Counted from the first letter of the stretch, positions 1-7,699 are shown. The stretch: 64,000 nt of DNA from Scatosoma sp045576335 (GCA_045576335.1 JAZNGH010000027.1:1-64000); one strand, 5' to 3'. Program-made: numbers and translations. The notes: a model not told the origin generated them from the letters alone.

Positions 1-39
1 TTGGACTTGTCTTCCTAAGACCGCTTGGCCTCCCGACTT

Positions 40-64
40 CGTATGTACGCAACGGCGGGGCTTT
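40..64. repeat. 25-bp inverted repeat, left copy
   Basis: This 25-nt stretch is the exact reverse complement of 832-856. The two copies bracket the XRE/hypothetical module. On the + strand this copy ends in GGCGGGGC followed by T5, so it may also be the 3' arm of a terminator for a gene left of the window. Confidence 0.8.
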
Positions 65-67
65 TTA

Positions 68-316
68 TTATATTTCAAGTAATTCGTCAATAGAAACGTT
101 CAAGATTTGACAAAAGCAAACCAATTCGATATCGGTAACGAAGCGTTTTCCGCATTCAATCCTTTGCACGGCGTTTTTATCGATATCCAAACCCAAAAGC
201 TGACACTTTTCCGCGAATATACGCTGTGACATTTTCGGTTTTGCATTCTTTCTTAAAAGATATAGCCGTTTTCCGCAAATATTATTTTTCCCATCGCTTG
301 CTCTGTTTTTGAACAT
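68..316 (-). CDS. Small XRE-family helix-turn-helix regulator
   Basis: 82-aa protein with one Cro/C1-type HTH. The helix pattern is MSQRIFAEKCQLLGLDIDKN followed by VQRIECGKRFVTDIE, and the end INELL-like segment (VSIDELLEI) is typical of XRE domains. It has no effector domain, so it is probably a DNA-binding autoregulator. It diverges from the gene at 430, and the shared 110-bp gap holds a TGACATTT-type palindrome that is a plausible operator. The family call is firm; the targets are inferred from position. Confidence 0.75.
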   Translation of the reverse strand: MFKNRASDGKNNICGKRLYLLRKNAKPKMSQRIFAEKCQLLGLDIDKNAVQRIECGKRFVTDIELVCFCQILNVSIDELLEI

Positions 317-351
317 TTTTTAACCATTTCTTCCATTTTGACATTTTGTGC

Positions 352-380
352 TTGACAAATATATTATAGTATGTTAAATT
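352..380 (+). promoter_or_regulatory. Sigma-A-type promoter for the 430 gene
   Basis: TTGACA at 352-357, a 17-nt spacer and TAAATT at 375-380. It lies upstream of the hypothetical gene at 430 and among TGACATTT half-sites. Confidence 0.55.
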
Positions 381-388
381 AGACAAAA

Positions 389-407
389 TGACATTTATAA
401 AATGTCA
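389..407. promoter_or_regulatory. Palindromic operator candidate TGACATTT/AAATGTCA
   Basis: TGACATTT (389-396) and AAATGTCA (400-407) form an inverted repeat just downstream of the likely start of transcription. A further TGACATTT half-site is at 339-346. The best candidate ligand is the divergent XRE protein. Confidence 0.5.
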
Positions 408-429
408 AACGAAAAAAGAGGAGAAAAAT

Positions 430-822
430 ATGACAAAAGATGAATTTGAAAAAGTCAAGAAAAGGGTATTAAGCTATTTTGATAACAGAGTGGACGAGTT
501 TATTCTTTATATGCAAGAAACGAGAGTGATTGATAGGCAAAGATTAAATCCGACGACGTATTTGATATGGAAAAGTATGAGAGAAGAAGCAGTCGAAATT
601 GCATACTTGAATGAAGACATAAACGAGTGTAGAAAACTAATGAAGTTAATGGGAAGGACGGAAAAATTAGAAAGGATTTTAGCAAAGAAAGAGGGATTGA
701 GGAGATTTAGCAATATGGTACAAGAAAGAAATTGGGATAACCTTAAAGAAGAATATGGGGTATTATCCAGAGATGAAAACACTGTGTTTGAATTGGTTTA
801 TGATGAAATTACAAAAGAGTAA
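430..822 (+). CDS. Hypothetical helical protein
   Basis: I do not recognise this 130-aa protein. The start at 430 is chosen because AAAAGAGGAG lies directly upstream; an in-frame ATG at 388 would overlap the operator and lacks a ribosome binding site. The sequence is charged and predicted helical (MTKDEFEKVKKRVLSYFDNR at the start), with no signal peptide, membrane segment or Cys motif. It is divergent from the XRE gene, an arrangement common for a regulator and its single target. Confidence 0.6.
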   Translation: MTKDEFEKVKKRVLSYFDNRVDEFILYMQETRVIDRQRLNPTTYLIWKSMREEAVEIAYLNEDINECRKLMKLMGRTEKLERILAKKEGLRRFSNMVQERNWDNLKEEYGVLSRDENTVFELVYDEITKE

Positions 823-831
823 AGCTCCACC

Positions 832-868
832 AAAGCCCCGCCGTTGCGTACATACGCAAAGGCGGGGC
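832..868. repeat. Right copy of the inverted repeat, forming a long hairpin
   Basis: Positions 832-856 are the reverse complement of 40-64. The copy extends into a nearly perfect hairpin: GCCCCGCC (835-842) pairs with GGCGGGGC (861-868), and TTGCG pairs with CGCAA inside it. It follows the stop of the 430 gene by 10 nt. No U-tract follows on the + strand, so it is not a textbook terminator. Confidence 0.75.
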
Positions 869-937
869 GCATTTCTGTCATTCTTAATGTAGCGTAAGAG
901 CAATGAGGATTCTCTATTTTTTGTAAAACAAAACGAT

Positions 938-976
938 TTTACATAAATTTTACATTCGTTTTACTTTGGCTTGTCA
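938..976 (+). promoter_or_regulatory. Pho-box array upstream of the Na/Pi symporter
   Basis: Four hexamers recur every 11 bp: TTTACA (938), TTTACA (949), TTTACT (960) and TTGTCA (971). Bacillus PhoP-type regulators bind direct repeats of TT(A/T/C)ACA with this period. A second array sits before the response-regulator gene at 3141. Confidence 0.7.
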
Positions 977-994
977 TTGTAAAATGCTTGGATA

Positions 995-1003
995 TGTTAT
1001 AAT
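995..1003 (+). promoter_or_regulatory. Extended -10 promoter for the Na/Pi symporter
   Basis: TG-T-TATAAT (995-1003) is an extended -10 element. No good -35 lies 17 nt upstream, as expected for an activator-dependent promoter; the Pho-box array ends 21 nt upstream of the -10. Confidence 0.6.
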
Positions 1004-1035
1004 GGAAACATAACGAATACAACAGAGGAGAAAAT

Positions 1036-2691
1036 ATGGGTATTTTAACGGCAATTTTAATTTTGCTTGCAGGTTGCGGCGTATTTATCGCGGGTATGAA
1101 TATGCTTGGCGACGGTTTGGAAAAGAGTGCGGGCGGGGGAATGAAACGCTTGCTTGGTAAAATCAGCGGCAACCGCTTTTCGGGCGTGGGTATCGGCGCG
1201 GGGGTAACGGCGATTATCCAAAGCTCGTCCGCGACCAGCGTTATGGTTATCGGCTTCGTAAACGCGGGGATTATGACCCTGTTTCAAGCGACGGCAATCA
1301 TTATGGGCGCGAATATCGGTACGACGATTACGGGCGTAATCGTGGCGTTCTCGTCCTTGAAAATCGTAAAACAGGTCGTTGCGACGTTTGCGTTCGTCGG
1401 CGTTATGATGACCTTCTTCAAAAAGGACAAAATCAAACAAATCGGCGGTATCCTTTGCGGTTTTGGCTTGATTTTCGTGGGCTTGGACGTAATGGGCTCG
1501 GCGTTTGATAACTATCCCGAAATCAACGCCTTCTTTTCGGGTATCTTCAAAAGCATTGACTTTCCTTTGCTTCTCATTCTTTGCGGTATGGTATTTACCG
1601 CGCTTATCCAAAGCTCTTCCGCCGCGACGGGTATCTTTATTATGATGGTAGGACAGGGCGCGCTAGGTATTGACAACGCATTGTTTTTGGTGCTCGGTTC
1701 GAATATCGGTACTTGTATAACGGCAGTGCTCGCTTGTATCGGTGCAAACGTGAACGCGAAGCGCACGGCACTTATCCACCTCACCTTCAACGTAATCGGT
1801 ACGATACTTTTTACGATTTTCCTTTGGATATTCAAGGATTTTGCCGTCGGACTTTTGCAGGGTATGATCCCCAACAATCCGGAAATGCAGCTTGCGTGGT
1901 TCCACGTCATTTTCAATATCACCACGACGCTGATTTTGCTTCCGTTTATCAAACAGCTCGTTGCCTTTGCCGAGCTTGTCATTAAAGACAAAAAGACAAT
2001 CGAGGGCGAACAAAGACAGCTCAAATACGTGGACGAACGCCTGCTTAAAACGCCGCCCGTTGCGATTATGCAGGTGAAAAAGGAAATGGAATATATGATT
2101 TCGCTTGCGGGCGAAAATCTTGAAAAATCCTTCCTTGCCATGGCGGGAAACGCGGAAAGCTACGCCGCGACCGTCACGGAAAACGAGGAAATTATCGACT
2201 TTACGAATAAAGCGTTGACCAAATACCTCATCAAGCTTTCCTCGCTCGTAGAGGCGGGCGAAGAAAAGCGTATCGGCGCGTACTTCCACGTGCTCAACGA
2301 CTTGGAGCGTATCGGCGACCACGCGGAGAATTTCTACGAAATCGGCGTGGAAATGCAAAGAAAAGAGCTTGCTTTTTCCAAGGAAGCGCAAGCGGAATTG
2401 CAGGGTATGCAAAATAAAGTCTTGCGTATGTTCGAGATTGCCCGCGAAGCGTTCGACAATACGGACAGCTCCTCTCTTGCCGAGCTGACCGTTCTCGAAA
2501 ACGAGGTGGATATATTGAAGCGCGAGCTTTCCTCTCGGCACTACGCCCGTCTTGCCGAGGGGAATTGCAAGGTGGAATTAAGCCCGTACTATTCTTCCAC
2601 GATTGCAGGGCTGGAAAGGGTTGCCGACCACCTTGTCAACGTCGGTTACAGTATTCTCAATCCCACGGGGTCACAATTGGAAGCACAATAG
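1036..2691 (+). CDS. Na+/phosphate symporter with C-terminal PhoU-like domain
   Basis: 551-aa integral membrane protein of the NptA/PNaS family, importing inorganic phosphate with sodium. The two inverted membrane repeats each carry the family signature QSSSA, at about residues 62-66 and 192-196. The C-terminal 200 residues are soluble and helical with PhoU-type motifs (LNDLERIGDHAENF and LERVADHLVNVG), as in bacterial NptA homologues. Ribosome binding site GAGGAGAAA precedes the ATG. The upstream Pho-box array and the two-component system 0.5 kb downstream indicate phosphate-starvation control. Length is normal for the family. Confidence 0.9.
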   Translation: MGILTAILILLAGCGVFIAGMNMLGDGLEKSAGGGMKRLLGKISGNRFSGVGIGAGVTAIIQSSSATSVMVIGFVNAGIMTLFQATAIIMGANIGTTITGVIVAFSSLKIVKQVVATFAFVGVMMTFFKKDKIKQIGGILCGFGLIFVGLDVMGSAFDNYPEINAFFSGIFKSIDFPLLLILCGMVFTALIQSSSAATGIFIMMVGQGALGIDNALFLVLGSNIGTCITAVLACIGANVNAKRTALIHLTFNVIGTILFTIFLWIFKDFAVGLLQGMIPNNPEMQLAWFHVIFNITTTLILLPFIKQLVAFAELVIKDKKTIEGEQRQLKYVDERLLKTPPVAIMQVKKEMEYMISLAGENLEKSFLAMAGNAESYAATVTENEEIIDFTNKALTKYLIKLSSLVEAGEEKRIGAYFHVLNDLERIGDHAENFYEIGVEMQRKELAFSKEAQAELQGMQNKVLRMFEIAREAFDNTDSSSLAELTVLENEVDILKRELSSRHYARLAEGNCKVELSPYYSSTIAGLERVADHLVNVGYSILNPTGSQLEAQ

Positions 2692-2751
2692 TCAATCTTT
2701 TTAGATTTTCCGCATATAATACAGAAGAAAGTATTATAAGGCGGTGGACGA

Positions 2752-3063
2752 ATGGAATTATCGTTTTCGGAGCTTCGCTCGAAAGAGGTGATTAACACGG
2801 TAGACGGGAGAAAGCTGGGTAAGGTATGCGATATCGTGCTTTGCTATCCCGAAAACAGATGGATTGGTATCGTTGCGCCCAACGGCAGCTTGGGTTTTAA
2901 GAAGAACAGCGTTTTTATCGAGCTTCGCAATATCGTTAAAATCGGCGAGGATGTAATTTTGGTAAATATCGGCTTGCCCAAAAAGCAGGGCGGAAAGCGG
3001 GGTTTTCATACGCCGCCGCCCGAACCGCCCGAAAATAGACGAAGCTACGAAGAATATGAATAA
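2752..3063 (+). CDS. PRC-barrel protein, YlmC/YmxH family
   Basis: 103-aa protein with the PRC-barrel opening ELRSKEVINTVDGRKLGKV and a short Pro/Glu-rich tail. YlmC/YmxH members are small proteins of spore-forming Firmicutes whose exact role is unsettled. AAGGCGGTGG supplies the ribosome binding site. It lies 60 bp after the Na/Pi symporter with no terminator between them, so it may share that transcript; a strong terminator follows. The family call is good; a link to phosphate is positional only. Confidence 0.8.
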   Translation: MELSFSELRSKEVINTVDGRKLGKVCDIVLCYPENRWIGIVAPNGSLGFKKNSVFIELRNIVKIGEDVILVNIGLPKKQGGKRGFHTPPPEPPENRRSYEEYE

Positions 3064-3070
3064 ACGCAAT

Positions 3071-3100
3071 AAAAAGGAACGGTCGCGACCGTTCCTTTTA
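3071..3100 (+). terminator. Intrinsic terminator after the symporter/PRC pair
   Basis: Self-complementary hairpin around AAAGGAACGGTCGCGACCG with a T-rich 3' side. It separates the PRC gene from the two-component operon. Confidence 0.85.
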
Positions 3101-3102
3101 TA

Positions 3103-3131
3103 TTGACAAAAACTTACTTTTATGCTATAAT
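3103..3131 (+). promoter_or_regulatory. Constitutive-type promoter of the two-component operon (P1)
   Basis: Perfect TTGACA (3103-3108), 17-nt spacer and TATAAT (3126-3131). It sits just upstream of the Pho-box array, so a bound regulator would cover its initially transcribed region. Confidence 0.75.
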
Positions 3132-3140
3132 ATAGATAAT

Positions 3141-3179
3141 TTCACCAAGATTTCACCTTTATTTGTTGTAAGTTTAACA
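3141..3179 (+). promoter_or_regulatory. Pho-box array upstream of the response regulator
   Basis: Hexamers TTCACC (3141), TTCACC (3152), TTGTTG (3163) and TTAACA (3174) repeat every 11 bp. The array lies between P1 and a second -10, TATAAT at 3195-3200. Binding could activate the downstream promoter and block P1. Confidence 0.6.
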
Positions 3180-3194
3180 ATTTTAGGTTATAAA

Positions 3195-3200
3195 TATAAT
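3195..3200 (+). promoter_or_regulatory. -10 element of a second, probably activated promoter (P2)
   Basis: TATAAT 25 bp before the start codon, with only a poor TTTAAC at the -35 position inside the Pho-box array. Confidence 0.45.
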
Positions 3201-3224
3201 GAAAAGGTTTGAATAAGGAGTTTT

Positions 3225-3893
3225 GTGATGAAAATTTTGATAGTAGACGACGAGGAGATGATTCGCGGCGTGCTCCGCGAGTATATTGAATTTGAGGGCA
3301 ACGAAGCCTTTGAAGCGGCGGACGGAATGGAAGCGGTGAAGGCTTGCCGCGAAAACGATTACGACCTCGTGCTGATGGACGTAATGATGCCGCACCTCGA
3401 CGGCTTTTCGGCGGTGAAAGAAATCCGAAAAAACAAAGATATTCCCGTCATTATGCTCTCTGCAAGAGGGGAGGAATACGACAAGCTTTTCGCGTTCGAA
3501 ATCGGCGTAGACGATTACGTGACCAAGCCCTTTTCTCCCAAAGAAGTCATGGCGCGTATCAACGCCGTCACCAAACGCCGCACGCAAAAGCAAAACGGCA
3601 ACGAAATTTTGCGTTTCGAGGGCTTGGAAATCGATATGGCGGGCAGAAACGTATACGTAGACGGCGTAAAAGCGGAGCTTACCCCCAAGGAATACGAATT
3701 GCTCTTTTACCTCGTGCGCAATAAAGGAATCGCGCTCACCCGCGAAAAGCTTTTGTACGACGTATGGGGCTTTGACTTTTACGGGGACGACCGCACCGTG
3801 GACACGCATATCAAGATGTTACGCGGCAACCTCAAAGACTATCGTAAATTTATCGTTACCCTTCGCGGTTTGGGGTATAAATTCGAGGAATAA
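3225..3893 (+). CDS. OmpR/PhoB-family response regulator (probable PhoP)
   Basis: 222-aa regulator. The N-terminal receiver has acidic residues D7/D8, phospho-acceptor D51 in LVLMDVMMP, S78 and K100. The C-terminal winged helix (about 125-222) contains the family segments LTPKEYELLFYL, DRTVDTHIKMLR and LRGLGYKF. Ribosome binding site AAGGAG. The gene abuts the sensor kinase and follows a Pho-box array, and the nearest regulated-looking gene is a phosphate symporter, so a PhoP/PhoB role is inferred. Architecture is certain; the signal is an inference. Confidence 0.9.
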   Translation: MMKILIVDDEEMIRGVLREYIEFEGNEAFEAADGMEAVKACRENDYDLVLMDVMMPHLDGFSAVKEIRKNKDIPVIMLSARGEEYDKLFAFEIGVDDYVTKPFSPKEVMARINAVTKRRTQKQNGNEILRFEGLEIDMAGRNVYVDGVKAELTPKEYELLFYLVRNKGIALTREKLLYDVWGFDFYGDDRTVDTHIKMLRGNLKDYRKFIVTLRGLGYKFEE

Positions 3894-5369
3894 ATGACGA
3901 AAAAAGCGACGAAAACGGAAAAAAGACAAAGGCGGAACAACCGTAGGAGCAGCACGAGTATTTACTTTCTGCTCTGGTCGGTTTTTACCGCCTTATCTTT
4001 GTTAATCGTGCTTTTCGTCGGGTTAAGTCAATGGCTCGTCACCACGCAAACCTATAAACGGGAAGCGGCGCGGGAGTTGCAGAATAAAGGTCCGCAAATC
4101 CAAAAGGAAATCGAAGATATGCCCGTATCGGCGGGCGGCAGCACCAGCGCGCACCTTCGCTATCTTGCCGCCGTTTACGACGTGAATATTTTTATTCTTT
4201 CCGAACACGGGGATATCCTTTTCCCGCAATTTCCCGATTACGGTGGTGCAACGGACGCGCCCTTGGATTTCAAGGACGAGCTGAAAACGCTGCAAGACAA
4301 GCTTTCTGCCCAAGCGGGCGAATTTGCAATCTACGAAAGCACGGACGAATACGTTTACGGTGCGAAAATCTCTCTTTACGGCTCGCAAGCGTACGTATAC
4401 GTAGCGAAATCGCTCAACCTCATCAACGCTTCCGCCGAACAGCTCGGCTTGCGCTTGTTTTTGACTTCCATTTTCGTATTCTTGCTCTCGTTTGCGGTCA
4501 CGGGCGCGGTTTCGGGCTGGTTGACGAAGCCTATTACGGAGATAACGAAAAAAGCGGGACAGCTCGCCCGAGGCGATTTCAACGTGGACTTCCACGGCGT
4601 GGATTACGGCTCGGAGATGGTGGAGCTTGCGGATACCCTCAACTACGCCCGCGACGAACTTTCCAAGGTCGATACCATGCAAAAGGAACTGATCGCCAAC
4701 GTTTCGCACGATTTCAAAACCCCGCTGACTATGATAAAAGCGTACGCGTCTATGATTATGGAAATTTCGGGGGATATCCCCGAAAAACGCAACCGCCACG
4801 CACAGGTAATCGTGGATGAAGCGGACCGTTTAGCTTCGCTGGTTGGCGACGTTTTGGAACTTTCGAAAATGCGTTCGGGCTTGGAAGCGTTACACACGGA
4901 CGATTTCGATATGTCCGCGTATCTGCACGAGCTGCTGCTACGCTTTGATTATTTATGCGAAACGCAAGGCTATTGCTTTATTACGGAGATTGAGGACGGA
5001 CTGTTCACTTGCGGCGACGAATTGAAATTAGGGCAGGTTTTGTATAATCTAATCGGCAACGCCATCAACTACACGGGCGAGGACAAAACGGTGCGCATAA
5101 CGCTGAAAAAGCAAGGGGATAACGTTTTCCGCTTTGCCGTCACGGACACGGGTGCGGGAATTAAGACGGAGGATATCCCCACCATTTGGGAACGCTATTA
5201 CCGCTCCTCCGAAACGCATAAACGCCCCGTCAAGGGCACGGGTTTAGGTCTTTCTATTGTCAAAGCGGTGTTGCAGCGTCACGGCTTTATGTTCGGCGTG
5301 GAAAGCGAATGGGGAAAGGGTAGCACTTTTTTCGTGGATTTCCCCTTGATTGACTTGACAAAGGAATAG
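3894..5369 (+). CDS. Membrane sensor histidine kinase, HAMP-type
   Basis: 491-aa kinase whose ATG directly follows the regulator's stop. It has a membrane segment at about 22-48, an extracytoplasmic sensor of about 130 residues, a second membrane segment at 186-209, a HAMP linker, an H-box with H272 in NVSHDFKTPLTMIKAY, the N-box YNLIGNAINYTG, and glycine boxes DTGAGI and GTGLGLSI. It should autophosphorylate H272 and pass phosphate to D51 of the regulator. The basic cytoplasmic N-terminus is unusually long. The promoter of the ribU riboswitch overlaps its stop codon. Confidence 0.9.
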   Translation: MTKKATKTEKRQRRNNRRSSTSIYFLLWSVFTALSLLIVLFVGLSQWLVTTQTYKREAARELQNKGPQIQKEIEDMPVSAGGSTSAHLRYLAAVYDVNIFILSEHGDILFPQFPDYGGATDAPLDFKDELKTLQDKLSAQAGEFAIYESTDEYVYGAKISLYGSQAYVYVAKSLNLINASAEQLGLRLFLTSIFVFLLSFAVTGAVSGWLTKPITEITKKAGQLARGDFNVDFHGVDYGSEMVELADTLNYARDELSKVDTMQKELIANVSHDFKTPLTMIKAYASMIMEISGDIPEKRNRHAQVIVDEADRLASLVGDVLELSKMRSGLEALHTDDFDMSAYLHELLLRFDYLCETQGYCFITEIEDGLFTCGDELKLGQVLYNLIGNAINYTGEDKTVRITLKKQGDNVFRFAVTDTGAGIKTEDIPTIWERYYRSSETHKRPVKGTGLGLSIVKAVLQRHGFMFGVESEWGKGSTFFVDFPLIDLTKE

Positions 5370-5384
5370 GATATAGTTTATAAT
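5355..5384 (+). promoter_or_regulatory. Promoter of the riboflavin transporter transcript
   Basis: TTGACA (5355-5360), 18-nt spacer and TATAAT (5379-5384), overlapping the end of the kinase gene and placed to start transcription just before the FMN riboswitch. Confidence 0.75.
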
Positions 5385-5390
5385 ATAAAT

Positions 5391-5505
5391 GCTTTGGGGC
5401 GGGGTGAAATTCCCCACCGGCAGTAAAAGTCTGCGAAGGAAACGCGTGCGTTTCCCCGAATCGGTGCAATTCCGATACCGACGGTATAGTCCGGAGGATA
5501 AAAGC
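5391..5505 (+). ncRNA. FMN riboswitch (RFN element)
   Basis: Recognised by its conserved blocks: GGGGCGGGGTGAAATTCCCC, CCGGCAGTAAAAGTCTGCGA, and TTCCGATACCGACGGTATAG followed by AGTCCGGAGGATAAAAG. P1 pairs GCTTT (5391-5395) with AAAGC (5501-5505). FMN binding should favour the terminator at 5539, shutting off ribU when flavin is plentiful. Confidence 0.95.
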
Positions 5506-5538
5506 TTGGGTGAAAAACCCTACTTTTTGCTACGAGTA

Positions 5539-5564
5539 CGCCCCGACAATCGGGGCGTTTTTTT
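5539..5564 (+). terminator. Riboswitch-controlled terminator
   Basis: CGCCCCGA (5539-5546) pairs with TCGGGGCG (5550-5557) and is followed by seven T. It lies between aptamer and coding region, so control is probably by transcription termination. Confidence 0.9.
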
Positions 5565-5602
5565 GCGCCCAAGAAAAAACGGATAGGGCAGGTATGCAAG
5601 CA

Positions 5603-6187
5603 ATGCAAAATTTCAAAGAAACCTTAAAACAACGCTTTTCGGCGAAACGCCTTGCGCTAATGGCAATTTTCGTCGCGCTTTCCTTTGCGGTGAGCTTATT
5701 AAGCTTCCCCGTTTTTCCCTCTACGCCCGTTTTCTTTTTGGAACTTGACTTTGGCAACGTGTTTATTTTACTCATTTCCTTCTTGCTTGGACCTGTGGAA
5801 GGGGTAATCGTTTGCGTACTCAAAGAAACGCTCCGCATTTTTGCGGGTAGTACGGGCGGCGTGGGTGAGCTTGCGAATATGTTGATGACGAGCGCGTATA
5901 TCCTCCTTCCCGCTATCGTTTATCAATACCGCAAGGGCATCAAAACGGTCGTGCTCGCTTTGGCGGGCGCGTGCGTGGTCGGTACGCTCGCTGCACTGCT
6001 CGTCAACCGTTTTATCACCTTTCCGCTCTTTGGCGAGCTGTTTTTGAAAACGGACGGCGTAGCCTTATTCAACAGCGCGTTTTGGCTGATCGTGGCGTTC
6101 AATTTGATTAAAACGGCGGCGATTTCCCTTTTGACCATGCTTTTATATAAGCGATTGTCGAATTTTCTTAAAAAAATGAAAGTGTAG
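5603..6187 (+). CDS. ribU: Riboflavin ECF transporter substrate-binding subunit RibU
   Basis: About 194-aa membrane protein with five to six hydrophobic helices. The early segment FFLELDFGNVFILLISFLLG resembles RibU S-components. S-components capture riboflavin and use a shared EcfAAT module, which is not in this window. The FMN riboswitch directly upstream supports the substrate. AGGGCAGG (5585-5592) can serve ATG 5603 (spacing 10); ATG 5594 is in frame but too close. The open frame reaches back into the terminator, which is not coding. Confidence 0.9.
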   Translation: MQNFKETLKQRFSAKRLALMAIFVALSFAVSLLSFPVFPSTPVFFLELDFGNVFILLISFLLGPVEGVIVCVLKETLRIFAGSTGGVGELANMLMTSAYILLPAIVYQYRKGIKTVVLALAGACVVGTLAALLVNRFITFPLFGELFLKTDGVALFNSAFWLIVAFNLIKTAAISLLTMLLYKRLSNFLKKMKV

Positions 6188-6199
6188 TTTGACAAATCA

Positions 6200-6228
6200 T
6201 TGCAAAATTTCAGGGAAAGTATTATAAT
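6200..6228 (+). promoter_or_regulatory. Promoter that predicts a leaderless tsaE mRNA
   Basis: TTGCAA (6200-6205), 17-nt spacer and TATAAT (6223-6228). Only six bases (AAGGAT) separate the -10 from the ATG at 6235, so the usual start point falls on or next to the A of the start codon. Confidence 0.6.
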
Positions 6229-6234
6229 AAGGAT

Positions 6235-6636
6235 ATGGCAATATTTATTTCAAATTCCCGCGAGGACACGCAAAGCCTCGCTTGCGGGTATGCAAAAACC
6301 TTACGCGCGGGGGATATCGTGCTTCTTGACGGCGATATGGGCGCGGGAAAAACGGTGTTCGCCAAGGGCGTAGCGCAAGGGCTGGGGATAGAAGAAGAGG
6401 TGACCAGCCCCACTTACGCGTATATGAACGATTACGACGGCAGACTTTTTCATTACGATTGCTACCGTATCGAAACGCCCGCGCAAGCGGAGAGCTTGGG
6501 ACTTACCGACTATTTCGATATGGGCGGGATATGCCTGATTGAATGGTCGCAAAATATCGCGCCCTTGCTTCCCAAATACGCAAAACGGGTAACTATAAAA
6601 AAAATCGACGAAACCCGTCGTGAAATCGAATATTAA
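6235..6636 (+). CDS. tsaE: tRNA t6A biosynthesis ATPase TsaE
   Basis: 133-aa P-loop protein. Walker A GDMGAGKT is at 33-40, with the family segments TSPTYAYMNDYDG and LIEWSQNI. TsaE works with TsaB and TsaD to place threonylcarbamoyl on A37 of ANN-decoding tRNAs. tsaB and rimI follow as one operon, a classic bacterial order; tsaC is 25 kb away and tsaD is absent from the window. Length is normal. AGGAT lies too close to the ATG to act as a standard ribosome binding site (see the promoter entry). Confidence 0.93.
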   Translation: MAIFISNSREDTQSLACGYAKTLRAGDIVLLDGDMGAGKTVFAKGVAQGLGIEEEVTSPTYAYMNDYDGRLFHYDCYRIETPAQAESLGLTDYFDMGGICLIEWSQNIAPLLPKYAKRVTIKKIDETRREIEY

Positions 6637-6644
6637 GGTGAAAG

Positions 6645-7268
6645 ATGAACTATCTGGCAATAGACACGAGCGACGGCTTTTTAACGGTAATCGCGGAAAA
6701 AAACGGACGGACGGAAACGACCTTCGTTCCCGATTGCGCCATGCAGCATTCCGTCCTCGTAATGGATAAAATAGACGAAACGCTCAAAAGAGCCGACCTC
6801 ACCCTTGCGGAGTGCGATTTTTTCGCGGCGGTCGTGGGGGCTGGCTCGTTTACGGGTATCCGTATCGGCGTTTCGGTCGTGAAGGGCTTTGCCCTTGCCT
6901 GCCAAAAGCCCACGCTTCCTATCACCTCTTTCGACGCGTTGGCATATAATAGGTTGAGCGAAAAATCCCTTTGCCTTGTTAACGCATTGCACGGTTATTA
7001 CTACGCTTGCGCGTACGAGAACGGACAAATTACGCTCCCGCCCGCCTATCTTTCGGAGGAGGAGGTCGTCGCGCTTGCAAATACGGGCGGCTACGAGGTG
7101 CTCGCTTTCGAGCCGTTGCCGCTTGCACAAAAAACCCTCTTTTCTCTCGTCGATCCCGTAACGGGCTTGCAAAACGCGGCGAAAGCCCTTGCGGAAAAAG
7201 GGGCGTTCGGGGAGCTTAACGCGCTGTACGTTCGAAAAAGCTCTGCCGAGGAGAATTTACAAAAATGA
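6645..7268 (+). CDS. tsaB: tRNA t6A biosynthesis protein TsaB
   Basis: 207-aa ASKHA-fold protein that scaffolds TsaD and TsaE. It opens with MNYLAIDTSDG and contains the strongly conserved GAGSFTGIRIGVSVVKG at about 65-82. It starts 8 bp after tsaE, with AAGGTG as ribosome binding site. Its stop overlaps the rimI start in ATGA, so the two are translationally coupled. The C-terminal half is divergent, which is normal in this family. Confidence 0.93.
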   Translation: MNYLAIDTSDGFLTVIAEKNGRTETTFVPDCAMQHSVLVMDKIDETLKRADLTLAECDFFAAVVGAGSFTGIRIGVSVVKGFALACQKPTLPITSFDALAYNRLSEKSLCLVNALHGYYYACAYENGQITLPPAYLSEEEVVALANTGGYEVLAFEPLPLAQKTLFSLVDPVTGLQNAAKALAEKGAFGELNALYVRKSSAEENLQK

Positions 7269-7699
7269 CCTTGCGGATATGTACGAGGGAGGATATTGCA
7301 TTGCTGCTTGCGCTGGATAAAAGCGCGTTTTCCGATCCTTGGACGGAGCGTATGTGGCAAGAGCAATTTAACGAACGGGGCTTTTTCGGCTTTTGCGCGG
7401 AGGAAAACGGCGAGATTATCGGCTTCGTTTGCGGCTCGCTTTTGTTCGAGGACGGAGAGCTTTTGAAAATCGGCGTAAAAAGCGAACGCCGCGGCAACGG
7501 CGTCGGCGGCGCGTTGCTGGACGCCTTTTTGGAAAAAATACAATCGGAGGGCGGCGCACGCGTATTTTTAGAGGTTCGCGAGAGTAACGCGCCCGCGTTG
7601 CGGCTGTATGAAAGCCGCGGTTTTGTAAAAACGCGCGTACGGCAACGGTATTATGCAGACGGCGAAAACGCCTTGGAAATGAAAAAAGATTTTGCATAA
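7265..7699 (+). CDS. rimI: Ribosomal-protein-alanine N-acetyltransferase RimI-like
   Basis: 144-aa GNAT enzyme expected to acetylate the N-terminal alanine of ribosomal protein S18 with acetyl-CoA. The acetyl-CoA loop ERRGNGVGGALLDAFL and the segment FLEVRESNAPALRLYESRGF are characteristic of RimI. The start overlaps the tsaB stop by four bases. The tsaE-tsaB-rimI order is common in Firmicutes. Confidence 0.88.
   Translation: MTLRICTREDIALLLALDKSAFSDPWTERMWQEQFNERGFFGFCAEENGEIIGFVCGSLLFEDGELLKIGVKSERRGNGVGGALLDAFLEKIQSEGGARVFLEVRESNAPALRLYESRGFVKTRVRQRYYADGENALEMKKDFA

Noticed and set aside
5510..5602. N-terminal extension of RibU
   Set aside because: It would overlap the riboswitch terminator, which must be non-coding.
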